Source of the DNA: Fibrobacter sp. UBA4373
GTDB lineage: Bacteria > Fibrobacterota > Fibrobacteria > Fibrobacterales > Fibrobacteraceae
Reading direction: 5' to 3'
DNA: 7,544 nucleotides
Assembly: GCA_002390045.1 (NCBI GenBank)
Contig: DGSB01000092.1
Coordinates: forward strand, 1 to 7,544
Within the stretch, counting starts at the first letter, position 1. The number at the start of each line of letters is the position of its first letter. Below, piece after piece: positions 1 to 6,725 of this stretch. The notes beneath the pieces are model-generated. The model searched no databases. It had not been told where the DNA came from and saw only the letters and a list, made by a program, of their open reading frames with translations. Made by a program: the position numbers and the translations under genes.

Positions 1-124
1 TATCAACATTCTAAGAACAATTTTCTGCAAGAAGAATTCATCTTTCGATCATTTTTTGAAAAAAACAGCCTTTCGCCCCTTCAACCGATTCCAATTCACC
101 CGCTTGATGTCAAAAGAAAGGCGT

Positions 125-157
125 AAAAAGCCGATTCTTTGCGATCATGCCTCGGCT
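125..157 (-). terminator. Possible weak leftward intrinsic terminator
   Basis: Read leftward, AGCCGA (157-152) can pair with TCGGCT (134-129) around a 17-base loop, and the right arm runs into five T (129-125). The stem is only six pairs and the loop is long, so the structure is marginal. It lies beyond the strong terminator at 322-349, so it would make sense only for readthrough from the fibro-slime gene or for a small transcript starting between 157 and 321. Confidence 0.3.
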
Positions 158-243
158 ATAATCATGGCAGCAACTTCCATCAAAAAACTTTGGTTCTTTT
201 GTATGCAATCAACCGTTCGCATTTCAATTGCACCCACAGACAT
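145..243 (-). CDS. Doubtful 32-residue small ORF
   Basis: A leftward frame starts at the ATG at 243-241 and ends with the TGA at 147-145, giving a 32-residue product that begins MSVGAIEMRT and ends EVAAMIIAEA. The frame stays open upstream of this ATG, with a TTG at 318 as an alternative start that would give about 57 residues. The stop codon lies in the loop of the weak hairpin at 125-157, the arrangement expected for a short gene with its own terminator. There is no good Shine-Dalgarno sequence (only GGAC in front of the ATG) and no known family is recognised. It may be a chance frame. Confidence 0.18.
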   Translation of the reverse strand: MSVGAIEMRTVDCIQKNQSFLMEVAAMIIAEA

Positions 244-321
244 TCTTGTCCACTGATTAAAAGACGTCAAAGATAAAAGCGATAAGCCTAGCGTTCTCGC
301 CAAAGCTTTTGAATACAAATG

Positions 322-349
322 AAAAATGCACCGCCAAAGCGGTGCATTT
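322..349 (-). terminator. Intrinsic terminator of the fibro-slime gene
   Basis: Read leftward, an 11-bp perfect stem (AAATGCACCGC at 349-339 in transcript sense, pairing with 334-324) encloses a TTTG loop and is followed by a run of T (326-322). It begins 24 bases after the TAG stop of the large leftward gene. The GC-rich core next to the loop and the terminal T run are those of a rho-independent terminator. Confidence 0.85.
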
Positions 350-372
350 GATTGATTACAAACGAATCAGGA

Positions 373-3300
373 CTACTTTTCGGTTGTACGACGTACACCC
401 CATGTCTGGGTCACGTCATGCTTGCCTTTCTTGCCCTTCGTCGGAATATAGGCATGCGTGCTGAGCTTTGCAATATAAGCACCCGTGCCTGCGATACGGC
501 CCTTTGCAGTGACCATATCCCATCCGAGATAGACGTAGCCACGATTTTCACGGCAGTCTCCGCCGAAGAATTCATCGGAGCAAGCAATCGAGCCGCTCTT
601 GTGAGCCACAAACGTTCCGAGATTCGTGAAGATATCCAGTTCGTACTTGAGCTTCACTTCTTCAAGCTTGATCTTGCCAATCGCAATCAAGGAGTCCAAA
701 GTCGGATCCGTCAGAATGTTACCCATATCCGTCTTGATGATATAACCAAGAGTATTCGGATACTGTTCCGTCAAGACTCCGATCGAATCGTAGATTCCAA
801 GGAAGTGCGGAACAATCGGATCGGCCTTCAGATCCACCGACTTGTTGACCGTACCCATCTTGATACTTGCGATGGTCGACGCAGCATCACCTTCAAGGAG
901 CATCCACGGAGACGGCACGGTTGCGTTGTAATCCGTGAGAGCATTACCCATCTGATCCGTCAAAAGGCCCGGAACTGCGCGAACGTAATCACCCGATTGC
1001 GGAATCGTGCCATTCGACGAGTTGTAGAACATCGTCACGTTGGAATCCACCACCGTTGCGTTGGTTGCGGCCACAACCTGATACTTGTTCAAGCCCACCA
1101 AATCCGTTGCAGAACGCAGGTAGTAGCCAAAGAGCGACTTGACTTCGCCGGCATTGGCATCCGAGACCATCACCGGTTCCGAGAGAGCGATCTTCACCTG
1201 GAAGAGACCTTCCGACATTTCAGATATGTTGGCTCGCGTGATAATCGGAGCAACCTTATCCGTAAACGGAGCGTCAAACGAACTCGAAGTTTCAATTCCA
1301 TTCTTCTTATAAGTTGCATAAGAAGAAAGCAAGCTACCGGAATTTGCGGTCTGTACATTCTTGGAAAGTTCAAGGCCGGAGAAAGTCAACACGGAATCAT
1401 AGAGAGAATCCGGAATCAAGACCTTTGCAGCCTTCAAGATTTCTTCGCGAGAAATCACCACCATTTCATCCTTCGCCTTAGACCAGTTCACCAAAATCGA
1501 ATCCGGCAAAGAGTCGATGTCGAACGGACGATGGTAACGAATCATGATCGAGTCGGCAATACCATCGAGATATTCCGCACTAGTAAAGGCAACGTCAAGG
1601 CCTGCATAAGTTTCCGCCTTACCCTTGGTATCGAAGACAAGGACCGTATCCGGAATTGGGACAGGAGGTTCTGTAAACACAAGTCCATTCCACGTTGCCG
1701 AAATCAAGGCGCTTTCCATCGTCGCAACCGTGAAGGACGCGCTGTCCGTCACACCCTTTGCCGCATCCGGATAGAGCTTCGAAGAACGGAAATTAATCAC
1801 GCCCTTTCCTTCGACAATGCCGAGAGTCGATGTACCCGTCAAGCCTTCCGAAGAAGCGGTTGCCACCAGTTCAAGGCCATAGTTACAGCTCGTGCAGATA
1901 GCGCCCGTTGTCGGGTCGAACATCATCACGTAAGCCGTGTAGTAAGAACCGCGATAAAGAATCGAGTCTTCACTGATATCCCAGTTACCGTAGCCATTCA
2001 ACTGCTTTGTATAGGAAGAATCCACAAAGGCAATCGCCGGGAGCTGGAACGTGAGTTCCAGAGTCGCCTTGCGCACAGAAATCGTCCCCTTCATCGAGGT
2101 TGCCGTCATGGCAGAAAGCGGGATCGTAGCCCAAAGAGTATCGATACCCTTTGAACCAACAGTCAATTTATCCGTTGCCGTAAGCGGAGTCGTACCGTTG
2201 CTGTCTGCATAGACAAGCAGTCCATCCGAGAACGTCACCGTGTAGCTTTCATTGACAGCACTTGCCAAGTCCACGTCCAAGTTGCCGTCTTCCAAAGCTT
2301 CGCCGATTGCACCGACAAAGACCGGAATACGAACGTCTGCCATTGCAGAAGTCTGGACTTTATACACGTGCCCCGTCGAATCCTTACCATTAGCACTCAA
2401 GACATCCAAATTACCGGCAACACGGAGAGTCGCCACGACCGTCTTCTTGGAACCGATAATGACCATGAGCTTATAGGAACCGGACGGAAGACCCGAAACC
2501 AGATCCTTATTCACCACCGGCAGATACCAGTTCGAAAGGTCCACTGCGCCAAAGAAGGTCGTCTGGCCCGCTGCATGAGCGGTGTTGAAATAGGTTTCGT
2601 CATAAGTTTCACCAGACGGTGCCGTGTAAACGGAACTACCCTTGTACAAAGCATAGTTGACGGTGATTCCCCCCGGAACATTAGCCAGGTCGGCATCGCA
2701 ATAAACCTTGGTTTCGGAGCCAAGCGTACCCGAAAGAGCCGCGTCGCAGTCGCCCGAACCCGTTTCTTCGTAACAAATATGGTAGCGTTCGCCCGAGCCC
2801 GTATACGTCGTATCCTTCGAACGGCTAACGCCCGAGCTCTGCTGAATGTACATGTTCGTGTTGATGCGCACGTTACTCATGGTCGTACGACGGTCGCAGA
2901 AGAAGATATCCAAGTCGTAAGTCGAACCTTCCTCAAACTTGTTACCGTTCTTATCCGTCAAGTTATCGAGAACAGCATAGCCCGGGGCCGCCAAATGCGT
3001 ACCGCCAAGGTCCACTGCAAGCTTACCACCGATAAAGACCCAAATGTCATCGTCGCCACGGAAGTTAAAGCGGAGACCCGGCTTATAAACAAACTGCGCA
3101 TGGCTTTCAAAGCAGAAGTGCTGGTTACGCGTACCTTCCCAACGGATAGCGTCAGTACCTGCATTTTCCGTTCCTTTCTTGAATGTCGGCCAGCCCGCCG
3201 GTTTGCTCTTATCGCAAGACCAGCCCCACACGCATGCATCCGTCGTGCCCAGCCAGGAATTGATGGCTGCGACATCGTCGTCACCGTTGATAAAGCGACT

Positions 3301-4722
3301 CGAGCAATCATCGATGCCACCTTCCCAACCGGCGCCGTTGCAAAGAAGGTCAAACTTTTGGGCGCCTTCCGTTGCATCTACTTCACGGAGCAAAGGTCCC
3401 ACAAAGACCGGGCCTTCTGCACCACGCTGGGTTCTTGCAGCTGCCACCGGGGTCGATCCATATTCCGTAAGAACATTCGCATCTTCCGTCGTTTCTACCG
3501 GATAAAAACCACCTTGCGCAATCACCCCTTTACTTGTATAGGAGTCCGAATTGAATTCCCACTTGCCATAAGCATCACGGTTGAACGGAAGGTCAAAGCA
3601 AGTCATTTCATTCACACCCGAAGTCGGGTGGAACATTTGATGGAAGAATTCTTGACTAATAAAGCAAGTTTCACCTACGCCACCCATGGCGGCCGTTTTC
3701 AAAAGAGGCTTCTTGTTTGCATCCAAAGTGTCCTGGACAATGCCGTGAGTCACACCGATACAGGCATTCACCGCAGCCTGAGCCGCAGTCGCAGAAATTC
3801 CCTGAGCACCGTACTGGCAAGCTTCAGCACCTGTGCTATAGCAAGAGAAAGCAGGGTGCAAAGAAGCATCCGTGTCATAGATGATTGCAGCCAAATGATA
3901 TTCACAGTTGCCGTCCACAGACGGGTCGGTAATGGTAAAGCCCTTTTCTGCATCCGTCATGGTTTCCGGCCACATGCCTGCATCCGAAATAAAGAACACC
4001 GTATTCGTATTCAATTGAGTGAAGATCTGCTGCATCGGGATTGCAGTCGGAGCAATTCCTGCACCATCATAGCCGTCATAGCCAATAATTTCTTCGCGGT
4101 CGGTATCCGAATCGCGGTAAATCGTCACTTCTGCAGGGGCGTCTTGGTTAAACCACACAAAATAGAACCAACCGCAACGGGTGGCGTCCGTTTTCATGGC
4201 AACGCCCGTCTTGCCGCCATCCGTGCTGAGCATCGGAACGGAGCTGTTCCAGAGCTGATCTTCCGGCGGAAGAAAGTAGAAATACTTTGCATTAGGAGGA
4301 TCCGTAGAAATGGCGGTTTTGCCAGCGGTCGTCGGATCTTCGTAAATATAAAGGGTGGATGCCGTACCGAAGTCACTGCAAGTAAACTTATCGCCCTGGT
4401 CCCAACCCGTTTCGTTGTACACGCTTTTTGTAATGCCGTAGTCATTCCAGCCGCCTTCCGATGCGACAAAGAAGAAGTTATCGGCGTACTGAGAACCATA
4501 ATCCAAGGTATTGATCACATACCAGCCGTCGGAAAGAGATGTAGACGGCAACAAATTAAATGCACCATCTACCACCAGATACATGGAATTCCAACCACCT
4601 GGATTCGCTACATAGATCGTTCCCGAGCAACTGAGTGCCCAAGACGAACCCATTCCAAATAGGAGAGCAAAGCCGAATACAAGCTTTGCAAGCCAGTTTG
4701 TGACGTTTTTAGCTTTTTTCAT
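373..4722 (-). CDS. Secreted fibro-slime domain protein, 1449 aa
   Basis: Very large exported protein, probably on the cell surface, where fibro-slime proteins of Fibrobacter are linked to adhesion and carbohydrate binding; no enzyme domain is visible. The start at 4722 has GGAG five bases upstream and is followed by a signal peptide: basic KKAK, a hydrophobic core, likely cleavage after Ala29 (SSWA). Residues 32-115 and about 145-220 look like two related aromatic beta modules, with GGWN at 42-45 and 90-93, resembling starch-binding CBM26-type folds (inference). The fibro-slime/PA14 domain covers roughly 386-630; its core shows RGDDDIWVF (555-563), DLGGTHL (571-577), FFCDRRTTMSNVRI and NTNMYIQ, near-consensus for TIGR02148. 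Residues 640-1390 appear to be Ig-like beta segments, including a VAPIITRANIS stretch typical of bacterial Ig-like repeats. The last 50 residues carry an FlgD-like GRIAGTGAY motif and a basic tail (KGKKGKH, WGVRR), perhaps a sorting or anchoring signal. The gene is monocistronic and has its own terminator. Confidence 0.93.
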   Translation of the reverse strand: MKKAKNVTNWLAKLVFGFALLFGMGSSWALSCSGTIYVANPGGWNSMYLVVDGAFNLLPSTSLSDGWYVINTLDYGSQYADNFFFVASEGGWNDYGITKSVYNETGWDQGDKFTCSDFGTASTLYIYEDPTTAGKTAISTDPPNAKYFYFLPPEDQLWNSSVPMLSTDGGKTGVAMKTDATRCGWFYFVWFNQDAPAEVTIYRDSDTDREEIIGYDGYDGAGIAPTAIPMQQIFTQLNTNTVFFISDAGMWPETMTDAEKGFTITDPSVDGNCEYHLAAIIYDTDASLHPAFSCYSTGAEACQYGAQGISATAAQAAVNACIGVTHGIVQDTLDANKKPLLKTAAMGGVGETCFISQEFFHQMFHPTSGVNEMTCFDLPFNRDAYGKWEFNSDSYTSKGVIAQGGFYPVETTEDANVLTEYGSTPVAAARTQRGAEGPVFVGPLLREVDATEGAQKFDLLCNGAGWEGGIDDCSSRFINGDDDVAAINSWLGTTDACVWGWSCDKSKPAGWPTFKKGTENAGTDAIRWEGTRNQHFCFESHAQFVYKPGLRFNFRGDDDIWVFIGGKLAVDLGGTHLAAPGYAVLDNLTDKNGNKFEEGSTYDLDIFFCDRRTTMSNVRINTNMYIQQSSGVSRSKDTTYTGSGERYHICYEETGSGDCDAALSGTLGSETKVYCDADLANVPGGITVNYALYKGSSVYTAPSGETYDETYFNTAHAAGQTTFFGAVDLSNWYLPVVNKDLVSGLPSGSYKLMVIIGSKKTVVATLRVAGNLDVLSANGKDSTGHVYKVQTSAMADVRIPVFVGAIGEALEDGNLDVDLASAVNESYTVTFSDGLLVYADSNGTTPLTATDKLTVGSKGIDTLWATIPLSAMTATSMKGTISVRKATLELTFQLPAIAFVDSSYTKQLNGYGNWDISEDSILYRGSYYTAYVMMFDPTTGAICTSCNYGLELVATASSEGLTGTSTLGIVEGKGVINFRSSKLYPDAAKGVTDSASFTVATMESALISATWNGLVFTEPPVPIPDTVLVFDTKGKAETYAGLDVAFTSAEYLDGIADSIMIRYHRPFDIDSLPDSILVNWSKAKDEMVVISREEILKAAKVLIPDSLYDSVLTFSGLELSKNVQTANSGSLLSSYATYKKNGIETSSSFDAPFTDKVAPIITRANISEMSEGLFQVKIALSEPVMVSDANAGEVKSLFGYYLRSATDLVGLNKYQVVAATNATVVDSNVTMFYNSSNGTIPQSGDYVRAVPGLLTDQMGNALTDYNATVPSPWMLLEGDAASTIASIKMGTVNKSVDLKADPIVPHFLGIYDSIGVLTEQYPNTLGYIIKTDMGNILTDPTLDSLIAIGKIKLEEVKLKYELDIFTNLGTFVAHKSGSIACSDEFFGGDCRENRGYVYLGWDMVTAKGRIAGTGAYIAKLSTHAYIPTKGKKGKHDVTQTWGVRRTTEK

Positions 4723-4726
4723 AGTT

Positions 4727-4731
4727 TCTCC
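4727..4731 (-). promoter_or_regulatory. Ribosome binding site of the fibro-slime gene
   Basis: In leftward sense GGAGA ends four bases before the ATG at 4722. It fixes the start that places the signal peptide at the very N terminus. Confidence 0.75.
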
Positions 4732-4779
4732 AAAACCAATCGCAGCATCCCAACCACGAGATTTGCATATGACGACCCA

Positions 4780-4805
4780 AGAACGGCTTAGCTAAAAGTC
4801 GTTCT
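4780..4805. repeat. Imperfect inverted repeat in divergent region
   Basis: AGAACGGCTT (4780-4789) can pair with AAGTCGTTCT (4796-4805) over ten positions with one G-U wobble in the rightward RNA, around a six-base loop; the TTAGCTAA in the middle is itself palindromic. It lies 57 bases upstream of the fibro-slime start and could be an operator for a dimeric regulator or a leader hairpin. No T run follows, so it is not a terminator. Confidence 0.45.
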
Positions 4806-4815
4806 CATTCGCTTG

Positions 4816-4850
4816 AAAACTATCCTTTTTTACGAAAAAAGGGTAGTTTT
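4816..4850. terminator. Bidirectional terminator-like hairpin between divergent genes
   Basis: AAAACTATCCTTTTTT (4816-4831) pairs with AAAAAAGGGTAGTTTT (4835-4850) over 16 positions with a single wobble, around the loop ACG. Rightward the stem ends in a T run reaching 4852; leftward it also ends in four T. It sits almost midway between the two divergent start codons, 93 bases from the fibro-slime start and 81 from the FHA-GGDEF start. It could insulate two divergent promoters from each other or act as an attenuator if a promoter lies beyond it. The stem is mostly A-T, so termination strength is uncertain. Confidence 0.55.
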
Positions 4851-4894
4851 TTCTTAGTTTGTAATAGATTTAGCGTTTACACGTGATACCGAAC

Positions 4895-4915
4895 GCATTT
4901 TTTAGTCAAAAAAGC
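4895..4915 (+). repeat. Small A/T hairpin in front of the FHA-GGDEF gene
   Basis: TTTTTT (4898-4903) faces AAAAAA (4908-4913) across AGTC, and the stem can be closed by GC (4895-4896) with GC (4914-4915) around one bulged A. It ends 16 bases before the ATG at 4932, close to where a ribosome would bind. Stability is low because six of eight pairs are A-T. Confidence 0.3.
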
Positions 4916-4931
4916 TAATTTTGGCACCGAC

Positions 4932-5855
4932 ATGTCCACATTAGGCGAATTACATCTGGAAAAACCAATCCATTCGGACGCTCTTACACGTCCCATGCCC
5001 ACGGCTGAGGCCCGTCCTCACCTAATCGTGCTGTATCCGCAGACGTCCTTTCGGCAAATTCCCCTCATGCGGGGAAAATCCATCTTAGGGCGTGGCACAG
5101 AAGCGGATATCCGCCTAGAAGACGAAATGATTTCGCGCAAGCATAGCGAAATTTCTTGGGACGGAACAAAAATCACCCTCCGCGACCTGGATTCGACAAA
5201 CGGGACCTTTGTGGATGGCGTTGCACTGACAAGCCATCCGAAGGGCATCACGCCAGAAAATCGTCTCCAAATCGGCAAAATGGTCCTGAAAATTGACTTT
5301 AAGGAACCGACCGACGACGCCATTGACCGCGAATTTTTTGAAGCCGCCACCACGGATCCGCTGACAAAGGCGCCCAACCGCCGCACGTTCATCGACCGCT
5401 CCGTGGGAGAACTCGCTTCCGCTCGCCGTAAAAATCAGTCTGTACACGTGATTTTATGCGAAGTGGACCATTTTAAGAAGCTCACCGACGATTGGGGCGC
5501 TTCCGCAGGCGACATGATTTTGAAGAGCCTCGCCCAGATTTTTACACGGAATAAGCGCGAAAGCGACCTATTCGCCCGATTCAGCAGTGAAGAATTCATT
5601 CTGTTGCTTCCGGAAATGACCAAAGCGGATGCCGTCAAGAGCGCCGAACGTCTGCGCGCTGCCGTGGAAAGCTACAAGTTCAGCTTTAACGACAAGCCGA
5701 TTCCCGTGACCGTTTCCCTTGGCGTCGCAAGCTTTAAAGGAAAGGAAATCCCGACGTTGGACGCCATGGTTTCAACCGCATCCCAATGCCTTTATTACGC
5801 CAAGGAGCAGGGACAGGGTCAGATCGTCCATTCGGACGCGATTCAAAAAGCGTGA
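4932..5855 (+). CDS. FHA-GGDEF signalling protein with degenerate active site
   Basis: Cytoplasmic 307-residue protein that joins a phosphothreonine-binding FHA domain to a GGDEF domain; no membrane segment or signal peptide is seen. The FHA part (about 30-125) keeps its key residues: GRG at 53-55, ISRKH at 67-71, and DLDSTNGTFV at 85-94. The GGDEF part (about 135-303) starts with TDPLTKAPNRR (141-151) and contains SLGVAS (262-267) and YYAKEQG, but the signature is S218-S-E-E-F222 instead of GGDEF/GGEEF. The metal-binding Asp of the DxD motif is Glu177 (CEVDHFK) and the guanine-contacting Asn is Thr185. The inhibitory c-di-GMP site RxxD is intact (R209-E-S-D212). The family makes c-di-GMP from two GTP; here the degenerate catalytic site suggests weak or no cyclase activity and a possible receptor role (inference). 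The ATG at 4932 has only a poor ribosome binding site; an internal ATG at 4995 also lacks one but would keep both domains. It is the first gene of a three-gene unit. Confidence 0.94.
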   Translation: MSTLGELHLEKPIHSDALTRPMPTAEARPHLIVLYPQTSFRQIPLMRGKSILGRGTEADIRLEDEMISRKHSEISWDGTKITLRDLDSTNGTFVDGVALTSHPKGITPENRLQIGKMVLKIDFKEPTDDAIDREFFEAATTDPLTKAPNRRTFIDRSVGELASARRKNQSVHVILCEVDHFKKLTDDWGASAGDMILKSLAQIFTRNKRESDLFARFSSEEFILLLPEMTKADAVKSAERLRAAVESYKFSFNDKPIPVTVSLGVASFKGKEIPTLDAMVSTASQCLYYAKEQGQGQIVHSDAIQKA

Positions 5856-6712
5856 AATACGCCTACATTGAAATTACGGAAAAGTGCAATTTGAACTGCC
5901 CGTTTTGCCCGAGCGCAAAATGGAGCGGTCACCGTGGAGAAATGCCGCTTGCACTTTTTGAAAAAACACTCGACCGTTTACAGGGCAACGTTCAAGAAAT
6001 TTTTCTGCATGTGCTGGGAGAGCCTTTGCTGCACCCGCAATTCACCGAAATTCTAAACGCGGTAGATGCAAGCGATCTCCGGTTGAACCTGACGACGAAC
6101 GGACTCCTGATCGCCAAGTTCGCCGACCGAATCCTTGAATCCAAGGCTCTTCGGCAAATTAATTTTTCGACCCATGCGTATGCTTACCTGCCCCAAGAAA
6201 AAGCGCTGGAGGTTCTAAACGATACTTTTATGTTCGCAGACCGCCTGCATGCAGAACGGCCTGAAGTCTACTTGAACTTTCGGCTGTGGAACGACAAAGC
6301 GGATGCGCGTTCCGACACTTGGAACACAACCGTTCTCAAGGCAATTTCCGAGCATTTTAAGGCGGATCTTTCCCAAACAGCCTTCTCGGTGCGGCACAAG
6401 AGCTTTCCGATCGCAGGGCGGCTTTATTTGCACCGAGACTCCCGTTTTACATGGCCAGATGGTTCAGGCGAAGAAAAAGAAGTCGGAACATGCCATGGCA
6501 TTATTGACCAATGCGCCGTTCTTTTTGACGGGACGGTTGTCCCCTGCTGTCTGGATTACAAAGGGAGTATTCCGTTAGGAAAATTTCCGGGCGAAACATT
6601 TGATAGTATCTTTCACAGTACAAAAGCGGTGCGCATTCGAAACGGCTTTGAAGAACATAGGCTCGAAGATCCGTTCTGCAAGCGCTGCCCCTTTGCCCGA
6701 AGATTTCGATGA
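5852..6712 (+). CDS. Radical SAM/SPASM domain protein
   Basis: Iron-sulfur enzyme of 286 residues expected to cleave S-adenosylmethionine to a 5'-deoxyadenosyl radical; substrate unknown. The N terminus is typical of the family: YIEITEKC followed by C12-N-L-N-C16-P-F-C19, the CxxxCxxC motif binding the [4Fe-4S] cluster. GEP at 56-58 and TTNG at 81-84 match the SAM-contacting strands. The C-terminal part has six cysteines (C214, C221, C232, C233, C276, C279) in a SPASM-like layout, including DGTVVPCC and FCKRC, likely to hold an auxiliary cluster. I chose the GTG at 5852, which overlaps the preceding TGA (GTGA); an ATG at 5786 in the same frame would add 22 residues with no homology-like features inside the upstream gene. 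The overlap implies translational coupling to the FHA-GGDEF gene. SPASM enzymes often modify peptides, but no precursor peptide gene is seen nearby. A tungsten/molybdopterin- or sugar-type function cannot be excluded. Confidence 0.9.
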   Translation: MKYAYIEITEKCNLNCPFCPSAKWSGHRGEMPLALFEKTLDRLQGNVQEIFLHVLGEPLLHPQFTEILNAVDASDLRLNLTTNGLLIAKFADRILESKALRQINFSTHAYAYLPQEKALEVLNDTFMFADRLHAERPEVYLNFRLWNDKADARSDTWNTTVLKAISEHFKADLSQTAFSVRHKSFPIAGRLYLHRDSRFTWPDGSGEEKEVGTCHGIIDQCAVLFDGTVVPCCLDYKGSIPLGKFPGETFDSIFHSTKAVRIRNGFEEHRLEDPFCKRCPFARRFR

Positions 6713-6713
6713 C

Positions 6714-6720
6714 AAGAAGG
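6714..6720 (+). promoter_or_regulatory. Ribosome binding site deciding the methyltransferase start
   Basis: AAGAAGG lies five bases before the ATG at 6726. It supports this start over the longer frame that begins at 6600 inside the radical SAM gene. Confidence 0.7.
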
Positions 6721-6725
6721 TTTCG

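Larger units (their letters stand above)
1..321. other. Intergenic stretch without a convincing gene
   Basis: This AT-rich stretch lies beyond the terminator of the fibro-slime gene. A rightward frame is open from the window edge to the stop at 254-256, but its only early start is a TTG at 56 with no ribosome binding site, and the product is rich in Lys and Arg with no recognisable motif. Another rightward frame is open from base 1 to a TAA at 124-126 (41 codons) and could be the tail of a gene outside the window; it matches nothing I know. A leftward 32-codon frame at 145-243 is listed separately. A TATAAT sits at 157-162 but has no matching -35 box. I would treat the stretch as intergenic. 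Confidence 0.55.

Noticed and set aside
157..162. TATAAT as a rightward promoter -10 box
   Set aside because: No -35-like sequence is found at a suitable distance and no credible gene follows.
56..256. Rightward 66-codon frame starting with TTG
   Set aside because: It has no ribosome binding site and no recognisable motif, and its composition looks like translated intergenic DNA.
352..4662. Two long rightward frames (600 and 764 codons) opposite the fibro-slime gene
   Set aside because: Both share codon boundaries with the leftward gene, so they stay open because that gene rarely uses TTA, CTA and TCA codons. Their products are rich in Arg, His and Cys and match no domain, while the leftward product has a signal peptide and a clear fibro-slime domain.
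4849..4931. Promoter or c-di-GMP riboswitch in front of the FHA-GGDEF gene
   Set aside because: TTTACA with a TTTTTA 17 bases later is too poor to call, and no conserved GEMM riboswitch core was seen.
5018..5638. Leftward frames of 67 to 124 codons inside the FHA-GGDEF gene
   Set aside because: They are shadows of a gene with clear domain motifs and have no features of their own.
5786..5851. Longer start for the radical SAM protein at the ATG at 5786
   Set aside because: The extra 22 residues are an out-of-frame reading of the conserved end of the GGDEF domain, and the family normally begins a few residues before the CxxxCxxC motif, as given by the GTG at 5852.
6600..6725. Longer start for the methyltransferase at 6600
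   Set aside because: It would overlap the cysteine-bearing end of the radical SAM gene by more than 100 bases, whereas the ATG at 6726 has a well-placed AAGAAGG.
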